A DNA stretch of 64,000 nucleotides from Whitmania pigra. Its lineage: Eukaryota; Annelida; Clitellata; Hirudinida; Haemopidae. The notes beneath the pieces were generated by a model. It was not told the DNA's origin. It searched no databases and worked only from the letters and a program-made list of their open reading frames with translations. This document shows positions 22,685-35,442 of this stretch, in pieces (position 1 is the stretch's first letter; every line of letters starts with the position of its first letter). Position numbers and translations under genes: made by a program. The stretch is from contig JAJTWR010000278.1 of NCBI GenBank assembly GCA_021613335.1, positions 1,319,501 through 1,383,500 of the forward strand, given 5' to 3'.

Positions 22685-23496
22685 ATCGACTGAATTTCTA
22701 AGAGGCCGACTGTATCCATGGAATTCCCACCAATTTCCCTTCTAGAGTAAGTGATGCATCAACTTCTACGGGCACAGCCCTGTCGTCTAGAGACGCAACA
22801 ATAAACGCTTCGCTCAACACGCGCCGACTTTTCGACTGCATCAGTTATATGAGAAAATTTCATGAACGGTTAGGTTTGTAACCTAACATGTGGTACAGAA
22901 ATGACGTCCAATGCCATTATATAAATTGCAAGAAAGCGTTATAAAATGGTTGACTCGAAGTGGGCGTTTTTCCTAGTTACGATGCCATTATTAAATGACA
23001 CAAGCTGTTGTTATTTATTATAGCAATGGATTTGCTTTTTCAATATCGTGATAGTTTGACAAATTAAATATGTAAGATTTTTACATCCTTTAGACCAAAA
23101 ATCAATTTTAGCAGTAATCTAGTGTGTATAACTCCACAGAAATAGAAGTGATGGTAAATCAAACCTTTCCTGCTAGGGAACAACACAAATCAAATCTGTA
23201 ATGGCCCGTTTCGCCTAAAATGGTGTGGGCGTCCTACACCACCTTACCCTAGCGTCTCACATCAGAATACAGAGTTTATACACCCTACGTGAAATGGACT
23301 GTTCGTTCGGCAGTATATAAAAGTATTTTACAGTTTGTAAAACTATGGGGCTATTAGGACATTATGTTCTGTCGCCTACGGTAAACGAAGAGACGTGCAA
23401 AAATTGACATGATCGGACAGGCCGGGCCCCCTTACAGATGCGGGCCCCCTGGCAGTGACCCCACCTGCCCCCCCTCTCGGCGTCACTGAATGCAGA

Positions 23497-25080
23497 GTAG
23501 GCAGCTATGGCCCAGTGAGGCCGTGCCAAAAGAATTTTGTTTGTAGGATTGCGTCTAACATTAAGCTATGGACAATTGTTCTTAAAACTGTCACCGAGCT
23601 TCAATGACGCAAGAACGATTGCCGTTATGGCCACGAAAACGACGTTTAGCAGAAGATTGACTTTCAGGATATTTAAAACGATTTCACTACTGTGAAATTA
23701 AAAAAAATTTTTTTGAAGGTTCGTTATTTAAAAAGAGATTAGTAATTGTAATCGGTAGATTCGTGGTTTACGGTAACTATCGTAGTTTAAGTTTCATATT
23801 ATCCTTTTCTGGATAAATAGTTAAATATCTATTTATACAATGCTTGTTTTTTTTTTAAATTCTTAATTTAATAATGTCGTATTGCTACATTTTACATTTT
23901 ACATTTTATGTACTGGCATTGGTAGAAAAGATTTAAACGATTGAAAACAACTGGCGTTCTGGCCAGACACTAGGGGCCCGGGACCACAAAAGTTTGACTG
24001 CGGTTCTTAATCCGGCACTGGCCATGGGGGATAAACTTACCACTTCATTACGATATATAGTATTAGTTCTATCGGCGTGACCATTAACTAGTGCTACTGT
24101 TATATGGGAATTAGATGAAATATTTTTCGGGTTATCCTGCCATAGGGGCATTGTAAGATATAATATTCGTGTTCGTCATTTTAAGGAAAAAACGCCGCCC
24201 CACCTGACTTTTGCAGAAAATTGGTATCTTAAAATTGTGAGGGCTTAAAATATTGGGTGTTTTTCCACCGCATCATAAAACAGACCTTTGCTCGACGGAA
24301 TCTGGTAGTCATAAAGGCACACATCCTTATTAGATTGACTTGCTAAACACAAGACAAAATCATGCAAGAGCTTTTCAATTTTCTCAAATTTGCTTTGCAA
24401 GAACATCCGATCCGAATCTATTTCGGTTTTTGCTCCAAAATCTTGCGATAAAAAGTGTTGAAATGTCATAAAGAGAAGCATTTTAAAATATTTACACCTT
24501 TATAAAAATTTATTATAGTGACAAATATATGTTGTTTTATTAGAAAATGCTAATTGAAAATTGAATCCAGTGAGTTAGTTTTAATATTTCTTAGTCTCAC
24601 CATTTTCTACGACTCCACATAATTTAACCATAATTTAATAATAAATCACCAAATTACCAATATTCAATAGATTGTATAACTTTCATTTCATAAAATTAAT
24701 ATAAACTTATTAGAAACTTTCTGGTACACCCCAGCTATTTTTTAAAATATAATAAATAAAGCGAAGAGTAACTGACGCTTCATTTTATTACTCATCATTT
24801 TAGGGCATGCAATATAATATTAATTTCTCTTAATCTATGCTTGTGAGCCAGTATTGTGACATTGTATTGTTTTATAGAAAGATATGACATTATAACAATA
24901 TGAGTTTCAATGTTGAAATTTAAATAACTAGACGCCATCGTAAGAATTCAAGCGTAACTGACGCAGCCTCACTGAATTAGGTAAATCTGAGTAAATTATA
25001 ACCTAAAAAGTTAACCAAAAATAGTTTGAAGGAAAACAGTGATCAATTTGAGCAGTTGAAACTGTTTACAGTTTAAATAT
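23497..25080. other. AT-rich intergenic DNA
   Basis: No supported gene. Two small reverse frames (23933-24151 and 24245-24481) show no domain I recognise. The second contains VCLYDYQIPSSKGLFYDAVE and could be a relic of the same repeat debris. Confidence 0.35.
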
Positions 25081-25560
25081 TAAAAATTAAGCATTAATTT
25101 CATCTAGATTTGGCACTTTGAAGTCATCCTTATCTTCCAAGTAATAGTGGTCTATATTAAACCATAAGTTCATGAAATCAGGTGCTCTCTCAGTTACATG
25201 CGTCAAAAACCAGGCTTGTCACTTGCTTTCACATAAACTTGACCCAAATCAAATTTTGAAACCATAGTCGACTGCAAACAATTTTTCTATCTCAACGACA
25301 AGAGGCAATTTTAGCGTTAAAATTGGATCTGGTGTTGTTGATTCAAAAATTTTAAGTTTGGAGATTAAGAGATTCAATAGCGGATACAAAATACTTTAGG
25401 GAGCAATGTCTCCGGCCCCAAAAATAAGGCCACTGAACAGATTATTCTGGAAATGTTGTGCAATCTCAAGAACAAGGAATGATGACTGAGATATCATCGA
25501 GGGATGCAGTTAGCACATATTCACTAGTAGAGGGAATTCAGTTCCAATTGTGAACATATG
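25080..25560 (-). pseudogene. unidentified degenerate coding-like repeat B, copy 1
   Basis: Reverse-strand reading gives VLEIAQHFQNNLFSGLIFGA, then STTPDPILTLKLPLVVEIEK and, after stops, ERAPDFMNLWFNIDHYYLED followed by KDDFKVPNLDEINA and a stop. Several in-frame stops break it. A diverged second copy is at 62420-62650 on the plus strand (IKPDPIVSLVIEVEKYFADD). The family is not recognised; it may be an old transposon ORF or a processed pseudogene of a repeated host gene. Confidence 0.5.
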
Positions 25561-25889
25561 TAGTTAATCAGCCTATTGATGCTGCTAATTTGAAAATAGC
25601 ACGATTGATTATGGTAGCAGAAAACTTGTCATGATACAGCTCAGTGCTTACTATCAAGTCTGAGTAACAGGCGAGAAACATAAGAAAAAAATAATTTCGA
25701 AAAAAATTTAACGAGTAGGTATTGTAAAACATGCAAATTATGCTAATTTATGGACGTTTGAAAATGTGGAGAACATCCTTACTTATATCGATCAAAATTT
25801 TAAATTTTTCATAGTTATGCAACCACAATGCACTTTGAGTAAATATTATAGATATAGAAGCCCAAAAAAGAGTTTAGAGTTATTTTGAA

Positions 25890-26756
25890 GGAGGAAAAAT
25901 GTTGTCACACAAGGAAAAGGGGCAGATTGAGGCCTTCATATAGCGCAAACTATTCGATAAGGGAAATTACTAAAGATCTCAATCGATCCAAGTCTGGAAT
26001 TACTTAAAGGCTCCTAAGAAATATGGAGAAAAAATATTCATGGAAGATTGACAACTCAAAAATCTGACGATTCGTCAGCCGGGACTCTTGGTATGAAAAG
26101 CTACAAGTAAATTTTCAGCAAATTAAATTAGAAATGAACTTGATTTAAGAATTTGTAAAAGTATAGTATTAAGTTATTTAAGAACTATTGGTATTTTATC
26201 ATATGAAAAAAGATTTAAAATTTCAGCTCTTAAAAACCATCACAAGTTGTATCTCCAACAGAGATTGTCGGGACAATACTAATTTTTTCAGATGAGAAGA
26301 AATTTAATTTGGATTTACCTGATGGTCATAAATTCTACTAGCATAACCTCAAATTAGAAAAAGCTTTTTTTAATCAAAATCATGGAGCATTGGTGATGAT
26401 TTGGGGAGGAATTTCTAGTGAAGGATTGATTGAATTTGCCTTATTGGATAGAAGATAGTCTTCGCAAGATTACATCAAAGTTTTAGAAGATCATCTCCTG
26501 CTTTTTGGAGAAGCTTTCTCCAATCCACACTCCACATTGACAAAGACATTTTTCCAGAGCAGAAATTTGAAAGTTATGAGTTGGCCAGCCTTTTTTCAGA
26601 CTGCAGAAAACATGTGGGGAATGTTTTCAAGACTGATTGTTTTCAGCAATAGAAGGCATTTCCACTCTAAATCAGACTTGGAAAACGCCATTGGGACTGC
26701 CTGGAAGAAACTGAACAAAATATTCGTAAAAACTTTAATAATGGAAACAGCTTAAA
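25890..26756 (+). pseudogene. Tc1/mariner transposase relic
   Basis: Begins MLSHKEKGQIEAF, then a helix-turn-helix-like stretch. The first catalytic Asp sits in IVFSDEKKFNLDLPDG; later comes HGALVMIWGGISSEGLIEFA (family: MVWGGIS), then YIKVLEDHLL. From 26537 follow LKVMSWPAF, ENMWGMFSRLIV and SDLENAIGTAWKKL, equal to the PIENVWG..K and final W of these transposases. The expected DNAPIH block with the second Asp is not recognisable. Multiple stops and frame changes; dead. Confidence 0.82.
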
Positions 26757-29579
26757 ATCTTTTAACAAAGAGTTTTCAGAATTCTTGTCTTATACGATTA
26801 AAGACAACAAAAAGACCATAATAATGGGCGACTTCAACATTAATCTATTAGCAATTGAAAGCAGTCAACCCACTAATGAATTTTTAAACATCCTCCACTC
26901 CTTTTTCATGATGCCTGTGTTCCTCAAACCCTCAAGAATTGGACCCTCATCTGCCACTCTTATAGACAATATTTTCACAAATATCTCTCTCAGCAAATGC
27001 ATCTCCAAGATAATTATTGATGATATTTCGGATCACTTCCCTCTCCACATCAACATCAAACTACATGAGACTATTAAAATAGTGGAGCCCCCAAAGCTGC
27101 ACAGAAAACAAGATAAACAAACAAAACTGAAATTTAAAGAATGCTTGACTGAGGTGGACTGGTCTGAAGTGACCAGAGAATGTGAATCCCAAAATATATC
27201 TCATGCCTACAAACTTTTTCTATCGAAATATCAAAGTCTATACAATCATTGTTTTCCCTTGACAACTGTCGGTTCTCAATCCAGAATTAAAAAACAGGAA
27301 TGGATGACCCCCGCCCTCCTAAAATCTTGCAAAGTAAAAAGCAAACTGTACAAGACATATCTAAAGAATCCAACTCCAGAAAACAAGATCAAATTCACAA
27401 AGTACAGAAACAGATTCAAAACTATCAAGCAAGCTATAATTCGCCAACATTTCTCATCAAAATTCCTGAGACAACAGGGAAATCCAAAAGGTACTTGGAA
27501 CATCATAAAAAGTATTTTGTCTAGAGGGAGCAAATCAGTTGAAGCTCCCGACATATTCTATTCAGACGACGGATGCGAACTAAACTCCCCAACTGAAATA
27601 GCTGAACAATTCAACAAACATTTTTCCGATCTTGGTCCAAACTTGGCAAAGAAAATCATCCCTCCATCCAAATCCTTCCATGAATTCCTTACGAGATCTC
27701 CCACTCCCACAATGTCTTTTTTCCCTGTTTCGCCAGATGAGATCATCCAAATAGTTAAAGAATTGAAGACCTCCCATAGCTGTGGTCTTGATGGTATTGA
27801 TCCTTGTATTGCTGGCGAATTCATCCCATTGATCTCTAATATTCTCAGCTCTCTGATCAATTGTTCACTGTCGTCCGGGAATGTACCAGATGACTTAAAA
27901 TTGGCCAAAGTGATTCCATTGCATAAATCCGGTGATCTGCAATTACAGACCTATCTCAATTCTGCCATATTTTTCAAAAATTTTCGAAAAGGCCGTATAT
28001 CGTCGAGTTGAATCCTTCTTATCAAGGTTTAGTCTGCTCAATAACAAACAATTCGGATTTCGAAAAAATCACTCAACATATATGCCTCTACTCTTACTTT
28101 ATTCGAAAATTGCCGACGCTCTGGACCGTGGTGAGTTCACCATCGGTGTGTTTCTCGATCTATCAAAGGCATTTGATACCGTAAATCATGAGATACTTTT
28201 GTCGAAACTTTATCATTACGGTTTGCGTGGTTGTGTTTTGAAGTGGTTCACCAGTTATTTGTCGGGTCGTAAACAATTGACAGAATTTAATGGGTTTGAA
28301 TCTTCGTTTAGTGACGTAGCTTGTGGCGTTCCTCAAGGGTCTATTCTATTCATAATTTATATTAACGATTTACATAACTCATCATCTTTACTTACATTTT
28401 TATTATTCGCAGACGATACAAATGTATTTGCTTCTGGCAAAAATCTCAATGACTTAATTATCAGCATCAATAGGGAGTTAACAAATGTTGACACTTGGTT
28501 TCGCGCCAATAAGTTATCTTTAAATGTCGACAAGACAAATTTTATGCTGTTTTGCTCAAAAAATAAGGACAGAACCCATAGTATTCAACCTTGCATCAAC
28601 AACTTGCAGATTAAACATGTCACCTCTACCAAATTCCTCGGCATTATTATCGATGATAGATTAAACTGGTTTTTGCATATCAATTACGTTGCCTCCAAAA
28701 TTTCAAAAAACATTGGCATCATGTCAAGGGTCTCTTCATTTGTTGATAAAAAATTCTCATTATGCTTTATTATTCTTTAATATATCCTTATCTCATCTAT
28801 TGTAATATCGCCTGGGCCTCTACCTATCCCTCTAAACTTATCCACTTACTTACACTCCAAAAAAGAATAATTCGTACTATATTTCGTCTCCATCCACGTG
28901 CCCATACAAAGGACTTTTTTATTTCAAATGGACTTCTAAATATATATCAGATCAATAAATTCCAAACTTGCCTCTTCATATACAATTATGAACATAACTT
29001 GCTGCCTCCATCCTTTAATAATATGTTTTTCAAATCATCAGATGTCCACTCTTACAATCTTAGATCATCCAATCAATTGAGATCTGAATTTTCCCGTACC
29101 ACCTTCAAAAAATTCTCCATATGTTGCAAAGGTCCACTCTTGTTCTCCTCTCTGCCGTCGTCCCTTGTTTCTCTAAACAGTTCCTCACTATTTAAATCCC
29201 ATCTTAAAAAACACATTCTATCCACCTGTTGAACCTGTTATCCACATTTCCACCTTATCATTCATTTTATTATCCTGGTTTTTTCCTCGTTGATTACATC
29301 GCTTATTCATTATTCCGATTATTCATCGTCTCTCAGTTGTTGCCATTAATTTTCACCTGTCGTTACCATTAGAAGTTTATATATATGCAAAGACCCTTTC
29401 AAACGCCCCTTTAAATTTGTCAAATTGAAACAACCTATCCCCTAGACGGGAATTAATTCCCTTGGGATAGTTCATTAATGAATTTGTGAATCTTTTTTTG
29501 GTGTGATTTTTTTTTTGGCTATTTGAATATAGTTTTTTGAAAATAAACGAATTCAAACCTGAAAAAAAAAAAAAAAAAA
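26757..29579 (+). mobile_element. 5'-truncated non-LTR retrotransposon (jockey/CR1 group) with poly(A) tail
   Basis: The remaining 5' part is the end of an APE-type endonuclease (TIIMGDFNINLL, then a SATLIDNIFTN motif), followed by the reverse transcriptase: NYRPISILPYFSKIFEKAVY, a FLDLSKAFDTVNHEILLSKL palm motif, the catalytic LLFADDTN with FADD at 28406-28417, then LSLNVDKTN and the C-terminal IRTIFRLHPRAHTKDFFI region. Frames used: 26785 to about 27945, then 27932-28780, then 28762-29232, so two frameshifts break it. RT also lacks a few residues after GVPQGSI (family: QGSILGPLLF). Stop near 29230, 3' UTR to a run of A at 29562-29579. It begins right where the mariner relic ends, so it probably inserted there. 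Confidence 0.92.
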
Positions 29580-30765
29580 GGAAACATCATTTCTCAGTAA
29601 TAATTTTTTTCCATGTTATTCATGAAGTTTTAGAGAGTTTTCAATGATTTTTGAAAGTGTCTTTCATGGTTATTGGACGCCTTAAAATCAAGTTTTTAGA
29701 ATTTGTAAATTAATGCGTGAAAACATATAGATGAAAATTTAAGATATAATCACAAATATATAATTACACAACATATTAAAATTTTCCCACAATCATATTT
29801 ATCTTTAGCGAGTGTCCCATTATTTCGAGCAAACATAAAAATTCAAACCTAAAATCATTACATCTTACACTTATCATTATATTAAGATATAGTCGTGAAT
29901 CCCGGTTAAACATTAATGAATATAATGAGACTGAATAATTACACAGATTGCCAAAATAATTTTTGGACCCTAGGAAACGTTTTCCGTGGAATTCACCTAC
30001 TTATCTCATTTGCTTCTCATTACATTCACATTAAGTAAAAGCAAAACATCTTGAACAAGATTTTCAAATAAACGTCACTTGGTTTGGTCACATGACAATG
30101 GGGAATGTGCTCGGAAGATTGCTGTACGTCTTGCGAAGCACCAATGCATGAAACTGCGTAAAAAAATTAATTTTTAAATAATTCCTTCTTAACCAACCTT
30201 AACGAATCAATAGTTCAAGATATATTTCAAATTTGAAGGACAACTTTGGAGGACGACAAATCAATGTAAAGAAGAGTTATTATATTATTAGTGATAAGTG
30301 ATATAAGCATTTTCTTGCTTATCACATCTCTAAAGAAATTTGAAAAAGTGCACAACTTTTATAATACAGTTTAGAATAGTCCTATAGTCCTATATAATTC
30401 TACATCAAAAATTTAATGGATAAGTATTTATTACAAGATCTTCAAGCTTTCGTTTTGTTAATATGAATTATACATCGTTTCAAAATAATTTACTACACTC
30501 AATATATTAAGTTAACTCACTTGATATGAAGCAGATGCACAAAAATAATCTTTTAATCATTCTTATCGATGCTCAATCTTAATTTTGACCGCTTATATTT
30601 AAAACAAAACTGACGTTACCAATTTTCTGTTAATAAGAATGGCTGTTTAAATATTTATTTCAATTAAAAATCAAAAAAATAATTAAAATTTAATCAATAT
30701 CTAAGAATAATTTATTAATTAGCTAATTCCTTTTTGACTTTCCTGAGACCCATTCTTTACGATCT
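29580..30765. other. AT-rich intergenic DNA
   Basis: No reading frame or RNA gene supported on either strand. Confidence 0.4.
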
Positions 30766-31417
30766 TTGCCCCTAGCGACGAATCTCAAATCTCCTTTGGC
30801 TCGAAGATTACTTGTTCCCCATGGGAGCCAGCAGGAGGATGGCATCTTTCACTCACCTGGATCTCCTCGTAAGCAGCTAAATCATCTATCTAATTATAGC
30901 GCTTGCAGACACTTTCAAAAGATCAGAATTTGTTGTTGGTTGGGTCTGAAAACAATGGTTGAATTTCCAGCGAATTCAATAACGTGTGAAAAATTAGCGT
31001 CATTTGATGGAATCTTGGCCTCACCTGAGCGGTGCACTTGGATAGAAATGAAGAAGAGGGACTCGGTGCATTTTTTTCCAGATGAAATCCTTCAGTCCCC
31101 TGTGGCACTGCTGTTGCAATCTCAAGGTGCTCGTAAAACGTTTTTACATTCAAAATTGCATCCTTCTGTTCTTTAAAACGTTTTTAATTTAACAGATAAA
31201 GTTATAAATTTATTAATTGAAAATATACAAAATATCATTCATTATAATTTAATGCTAGCATAACAAGGATTGTGATTGGTTATTTGTAAAATAATAGCAC
31301 AAAACATCAATTAATTATTAAACATTAGTTATATAAAATTAAACCGAAGGTTTGTAAGTCAATGAAATGAATGCTCTCTAATTTATTAATTGTCTTTCAT
31401 CCGAAAATCATAAATCG

Positions 31418-33787
31418 ATGGTTTCACCTCGTAGTGACGAAGAGATATTGAAAAGGCATAAAAAGAGAGAAAGAACGAGAGGGGAGTTATCGAGGTACAA
31501 GTTGTTGATGAGATATTGTGCCTTAAAAGCTGCAAGACATAGAGACGGTCATGGATCCCGGTTAAACTCCCGAGGCATGCAAGGAGATCAGGAATGTTGG
31601 CCGATTACGCAGGAGTTGTGCGGTCCTCTACAGGTAAAGGAAAGTGATGGCTGGGATTTCTTGGTTGAATGCATTCATCGTCACGAAACAGGTGCGTTCT
31701 CAATCTTCGCATCATTCTTTTCAACAAAAAGTCGTCGGCAATACTGATTGATTGTTTTTGTTTTATCCGAGGATAATGTGGCAGTTAATAAAGGTTTAGT
31801 CATTCCTGAACCTAAAAACAGCATATTACTGATTTTAAATACAAAGCGATGAAGGTATCTGCCAGTTTGGACTGGACCCAGAAATCAGTCGATTACAAGT
31901 GCAGTATGCAACAACAACACAAGAGTTCATCACTCAGGCAGCAAGTGGTGAGGAGGAGTGTCAACACGACTGACAGCGTGTCAGTGCCTAGTTCTGAACA
32001 CGTTGCAGAAATCGTTGGCAGACAAGGTTGCCTCTATTGTACATAACTTTTAGGATGTTTAATTCATAATCTACATCTGACAACAAGTATTTGTTGTTTG
32101 GAAAGGTCTAGAAATTCTCAGAGTAAGAATTAAATGGCTATTAGGATTAAAATTAAGAATAAATAAATGGATACATGTAAAGAATTTAAGATCTTAAGTA
32201 TAAACTGAATTCATGCTACAGTTGGTATATAATATTTATATATATTAATCAGTGCAATTGACTGTATGGGCAATGAACGGAGTTAAAATTGTATACTTAA
32301 TATGAATGATCACATGCAATTTACATGGAATATAATGGATTAACATGGAAGACAATAAAATGTGGGACTGATTCAATTGACGGAGGACATTACTTCACGT
32401 CGGATTAGGCGCTCAATTAAGGCGAGTTATGCCTTGCCTCGTCTCCTCACGTTTCCTTTTTATCGCCCTCTACTTTGTTTCCGGAACATTCTTTCAAATT
32501 CAAAATAAACATCATTCAGAATAATAATGATTTATATACATATATTGCATTTGAACAGAAATTATGATAAAAACCTAAATTCTTTGTAAATATACAGCTC
32601 GTAGAAAATCCAAAACGGCAAAGTTAATGACAATGATTCCAAGTTTGATTACAGTGGCTAACCTTCAAATAGAACTTCAGGACTTTTCTTTAATATTTTC
32701 AGCACAAACACCGGACTTATTGAACATCATTTACTGCTGAGCTATTACGTGTTATTCTTAAACCAATTCAACATTTTATATTGTAAATTTGGCTCTTACT
32801 CCAACCTACCTTCTACCATATCCTTTAGTATTTTCCACAGCCATTATTTTCACAAGAACTAAAGTTTTTGTAATTGGAAATTCCTACCAGAACTAACCCT
32901 ATTCAGAATCGATAGTAATAATTATTAAAGATGTTTATTTTCTTGGACCTTAAATAAATTTAGGGGAGTGGAGGAGATGGGCCATGACCCTCCCTGTGAT
33001 TTGGAGAATGTAAGAAAAAATAATTAAATCTACTTTAAAACAAAAATTATTTAAATAATTTAAATAAAATAAAATAAAAATTAATAAAATATTTTAAATT
33101 AAAGTAGATTTATAATAGTTATTTATGGAACTGACATTGACCTGAAAATTCATCTTGTGAATATTTAAATAATCATATTGAATTGAGTCAGAGAACTTTG
33201 AAGGTTCCTATGGTATAGGCTTCTCATCATATCAATTATAATTACTGTCAATTGGTTTATAGAAAAATGTCTACGGGATTGAATGTTATTCAAATGGACC
33301 TCAGTCAATAAGTTGAAAACTTTCAAAAATTAAAAAATTGAATGCTAAATAATGCTCCGTAAGGAAATAAAACATCATTTCAATATAAAAGATCTGTTTT
33401 TAATAATAATTTTTTCGTTCCAAGTTGATTTAAATTGCCTGTTTGAAAATTCTTGTAAAACTTGTAAAGTTACTTCTGAAAATTTAATACAGTCGGCCAA
33501 TATTCAGATAAAAAGTTTGTAAGGACCATTTCAAAGCTATTTTTATAGATTATAACCGAAATATCCCAGGGTGCAAAATTAAAGAATTACGGCATAGGAC
33601 AAACACCTACATAAAGACTCCTGCCAGAAATGAAGACCCAGTATTTCTGGTCACCGGAAGAGAAAACGATGTTCGAAGAGCAAGGTTAGAAATCGAGGCA
33701 GCGGCGAGACATTTCAGTCTGTTAAGAGCCAGCAGAAAACAACAGAACATCGATGAGAAACAGAACGAGAATAAAAATCGTCGCTGA
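31418..33787 (+). CDS. short MEX-3-like single KH-domain RNA-binding protein (about 212 aa)
   Basis: Proposed exons 31418-31633, 31822-32026, 33570-33787, summing to 639 nt (whole codons). The exon 2/3 junction rebuilds a KH domain: [15 protein letters not shown], then [18 protein letters not shown] and [20 protein letters not shown], ending [12 protein letters not shown]. This closely follows the first KH domain of MEX-3 proteins, including the GRQGCKIK GxxG-type loop and the TNTYIKTP strand. The frame then closes after a basic tail ([16 protein letters not shown]). Known MEX-3 proteins carry a second KH and often a RING; neither is found downstream before 36 kb. Exon 1 (basic, [16 protein letters not shown]) is less certain; the gene could start at Met 31849. 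MEX-3 proteins repress mRNAs; the role here is inferred only. Confidence 0.75.
32027..33569 (+). other. intron of the MEX-3-like gene
   Basis: 1.5 kb, AT-rich with low-complexity taaaat stretches near 33045-33110; no embedded gene recognised. Confidence 0.55.
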
Positions 33788-34970
33788 CCCCACGACAATT
33801 TTCGATGGCAAAAATATTTGTCACCGTAGCGACCTTTTCCAGCATCAATCAAACCAATCATTAAGCTTTTTATTTTTCCATGTTTAAGAATTCGCTTAAA
33901 AGAAATTCGTGAAAACATAATTAGTTCATTGAAATAATGGTACCACAAATGCATATCAACATGTATATAAACTTTTACTGTTTAAAGATTGGTTGAGCTG
34001 TCGATTTGCACTCCAGTCTAGTACGCATGTTGTGCATGCAATCATGCGAGAAACATCATTCGTTTTTCTGTTGACTTTCATTCTCCAGGTATTGCGGCAG
34101 ATCAATAAATCTATGCTCCCAAAAACTGGTTAAATCGATTTTATTATTATTTACATTTTGCATCTATTTTATTTGAAAAGTGATATCGAAATTCTCTCAT
34201 TTGATGTTTACGTTTCTTTGAGATGCCCTATAACATATGAACAAAATTGCTATCTTAAAGATCTGGAGCATGAAATGGTGATGAATTTAAAGAAAACTTT
34301 CTTCTCGACTCCAACTAGCCCGAGGTTAATCGTGGAGTTAGAAACAAGATAAATGACCGACTTCCGGAGCTTGTGGTCGAATGTTCGATGAATTGATTTA
34401 ATTTGTTTTGATTTTGTCGATCCAGAATTTCTTTATTTGGTTTCGTTTTTTTTTTTTTTGATGTTTATGTTCTGTCGAAGGACCGACCAGGCGGGATGAA
34501 AAATGCACGTTCTATGCTTCAAAGGATCTATGTAAATGACGCCTGAGAATCGCCCTTTTTTGACCCTTCGATCGGTATGTAGGGGCATCAATTCATGCTT
34601 CGTTTTCTTATAAAAAAAATGTTTCAAAAATGTCTTGCCCATTTATTATTTCGTTGTGACGCATAAAACTTTATAAAATGGAAACATTTTTCATCAATTG
34701 CTCTGGCCTCATTTTGAACTTCAGAAATTACGTTTAAAATTGCTTTAAAATGTCATTAAATAATATATATAAAAGCCAATACAGCATGAGCGAACAGAGC
34801 AAAGAAATTTTAATAGGGCATTATCATGGTAAGGGAAGTAAGGGAGTAAACACCGAGGAGAATGTTTTTTTTTACATATAATAAGTTGGAGATATTGTTC
34901 AACCAACTTCGTTAAATAGTTGATAAGATGATGAGTTATCATTGTTGTATGACTAACGAATAAAGAGTTA
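33788..34970. other. intergenic DNA after the MEX-3-like gene
   Basis: Searched for a second KH domain or RING in all frames; none seen. No other gene supported. Confidence 0.45.
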
Positions 34971-34980
34971 TAGTCAATTA

Positions 34981-35109
34981 TCCTCGGATCTCAAGCCGAT
35001 TGAAAACGTTTGGGAAATGAATTTTAATGATGTACATGGAGGCGGAAAGACATATTTTGAAAAAAAAGAGCTGGAAGATTACCTAAAAACACTAATTAAA
35101 TCAATGAAA
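34981..35109 (+). pseudogene. Tc1/mariner transposase C-terminal fragment
   Basis: Reads SSDLKPIENVWEMNFNDVHG, then GGKTYFEKKELEDYLKTLIK and a stop. This equals the SPDLNPIENVW motif, with the catalytic-triad neighbourhood, and the end of a Tc1-like transposase. Only the last ~43 codons remain. Confidence 0.75.
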
Positions 35110-35442
35110 TAAAGATACATGCAAGCTTTAGAAAATAAATGATATTAATTACTAAAAATATCGTTTTAATAAAATTTAAAAGGTAATTATTTGATAATTT
35201 AACTGTAAATTGAGTTTGAGTCCAAAGTGTTTGTAGCAATTTTGCACGGCCTAAAAGTGACATTTTGTTGATTTTGAAAGCATTTTATGTTCAGTCGATT
35301 TTTGAGACAAGCATATATAGTATATAGCCGAAATTTGTAACAAGTATTTAAAATACACATGTCTATTCCAAATCTGGTTCTTAAAAGTCCAATGTTTCAA
35401 ACGTTTTACTGTATATTTATTATTTTATTAAGTGAGTGGAGG

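Larger units (their letters stand above)
21224..23488 (-). mobile_element. hAT transposon (about 2.3 kb), degenerate, carrying two nested insertions
   Basis: The 5' end CAGGGGCGCCGAGAG pairs with the 3' end CTCTCGGCGTCACTG as terminal inverted repeats. The flanking 8-mers aaggcaga (21216-21223) and aatgcaga (23489-23496) are a target duplication with one change. GC-rich subterminal blocks (gggccccttg near 21270, ccgggccccc near 23421) mirror each other. The transposase remnant is on the reverse strand (next entry). Insertions inside: a TA-flanked MITE at 21289-21925, itself hit by a hAT MITE at 21323-21776. Without these the element would be about 1.6 kb. Confidence 0.85.

Noticed and set aside
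30766..31176. 136-codon forward frame before the MEX-3-like gene
   Set aside because: No domain, motif or repeat match seen and no good splice context linking it to the next exon; could still be a 5' exon but cannot be supported.
33607..33954. 115-codon reverse frame
   Set aside because: It is the antisense of the MEX-3-like KH exon, whose forward translation matches a known domain.
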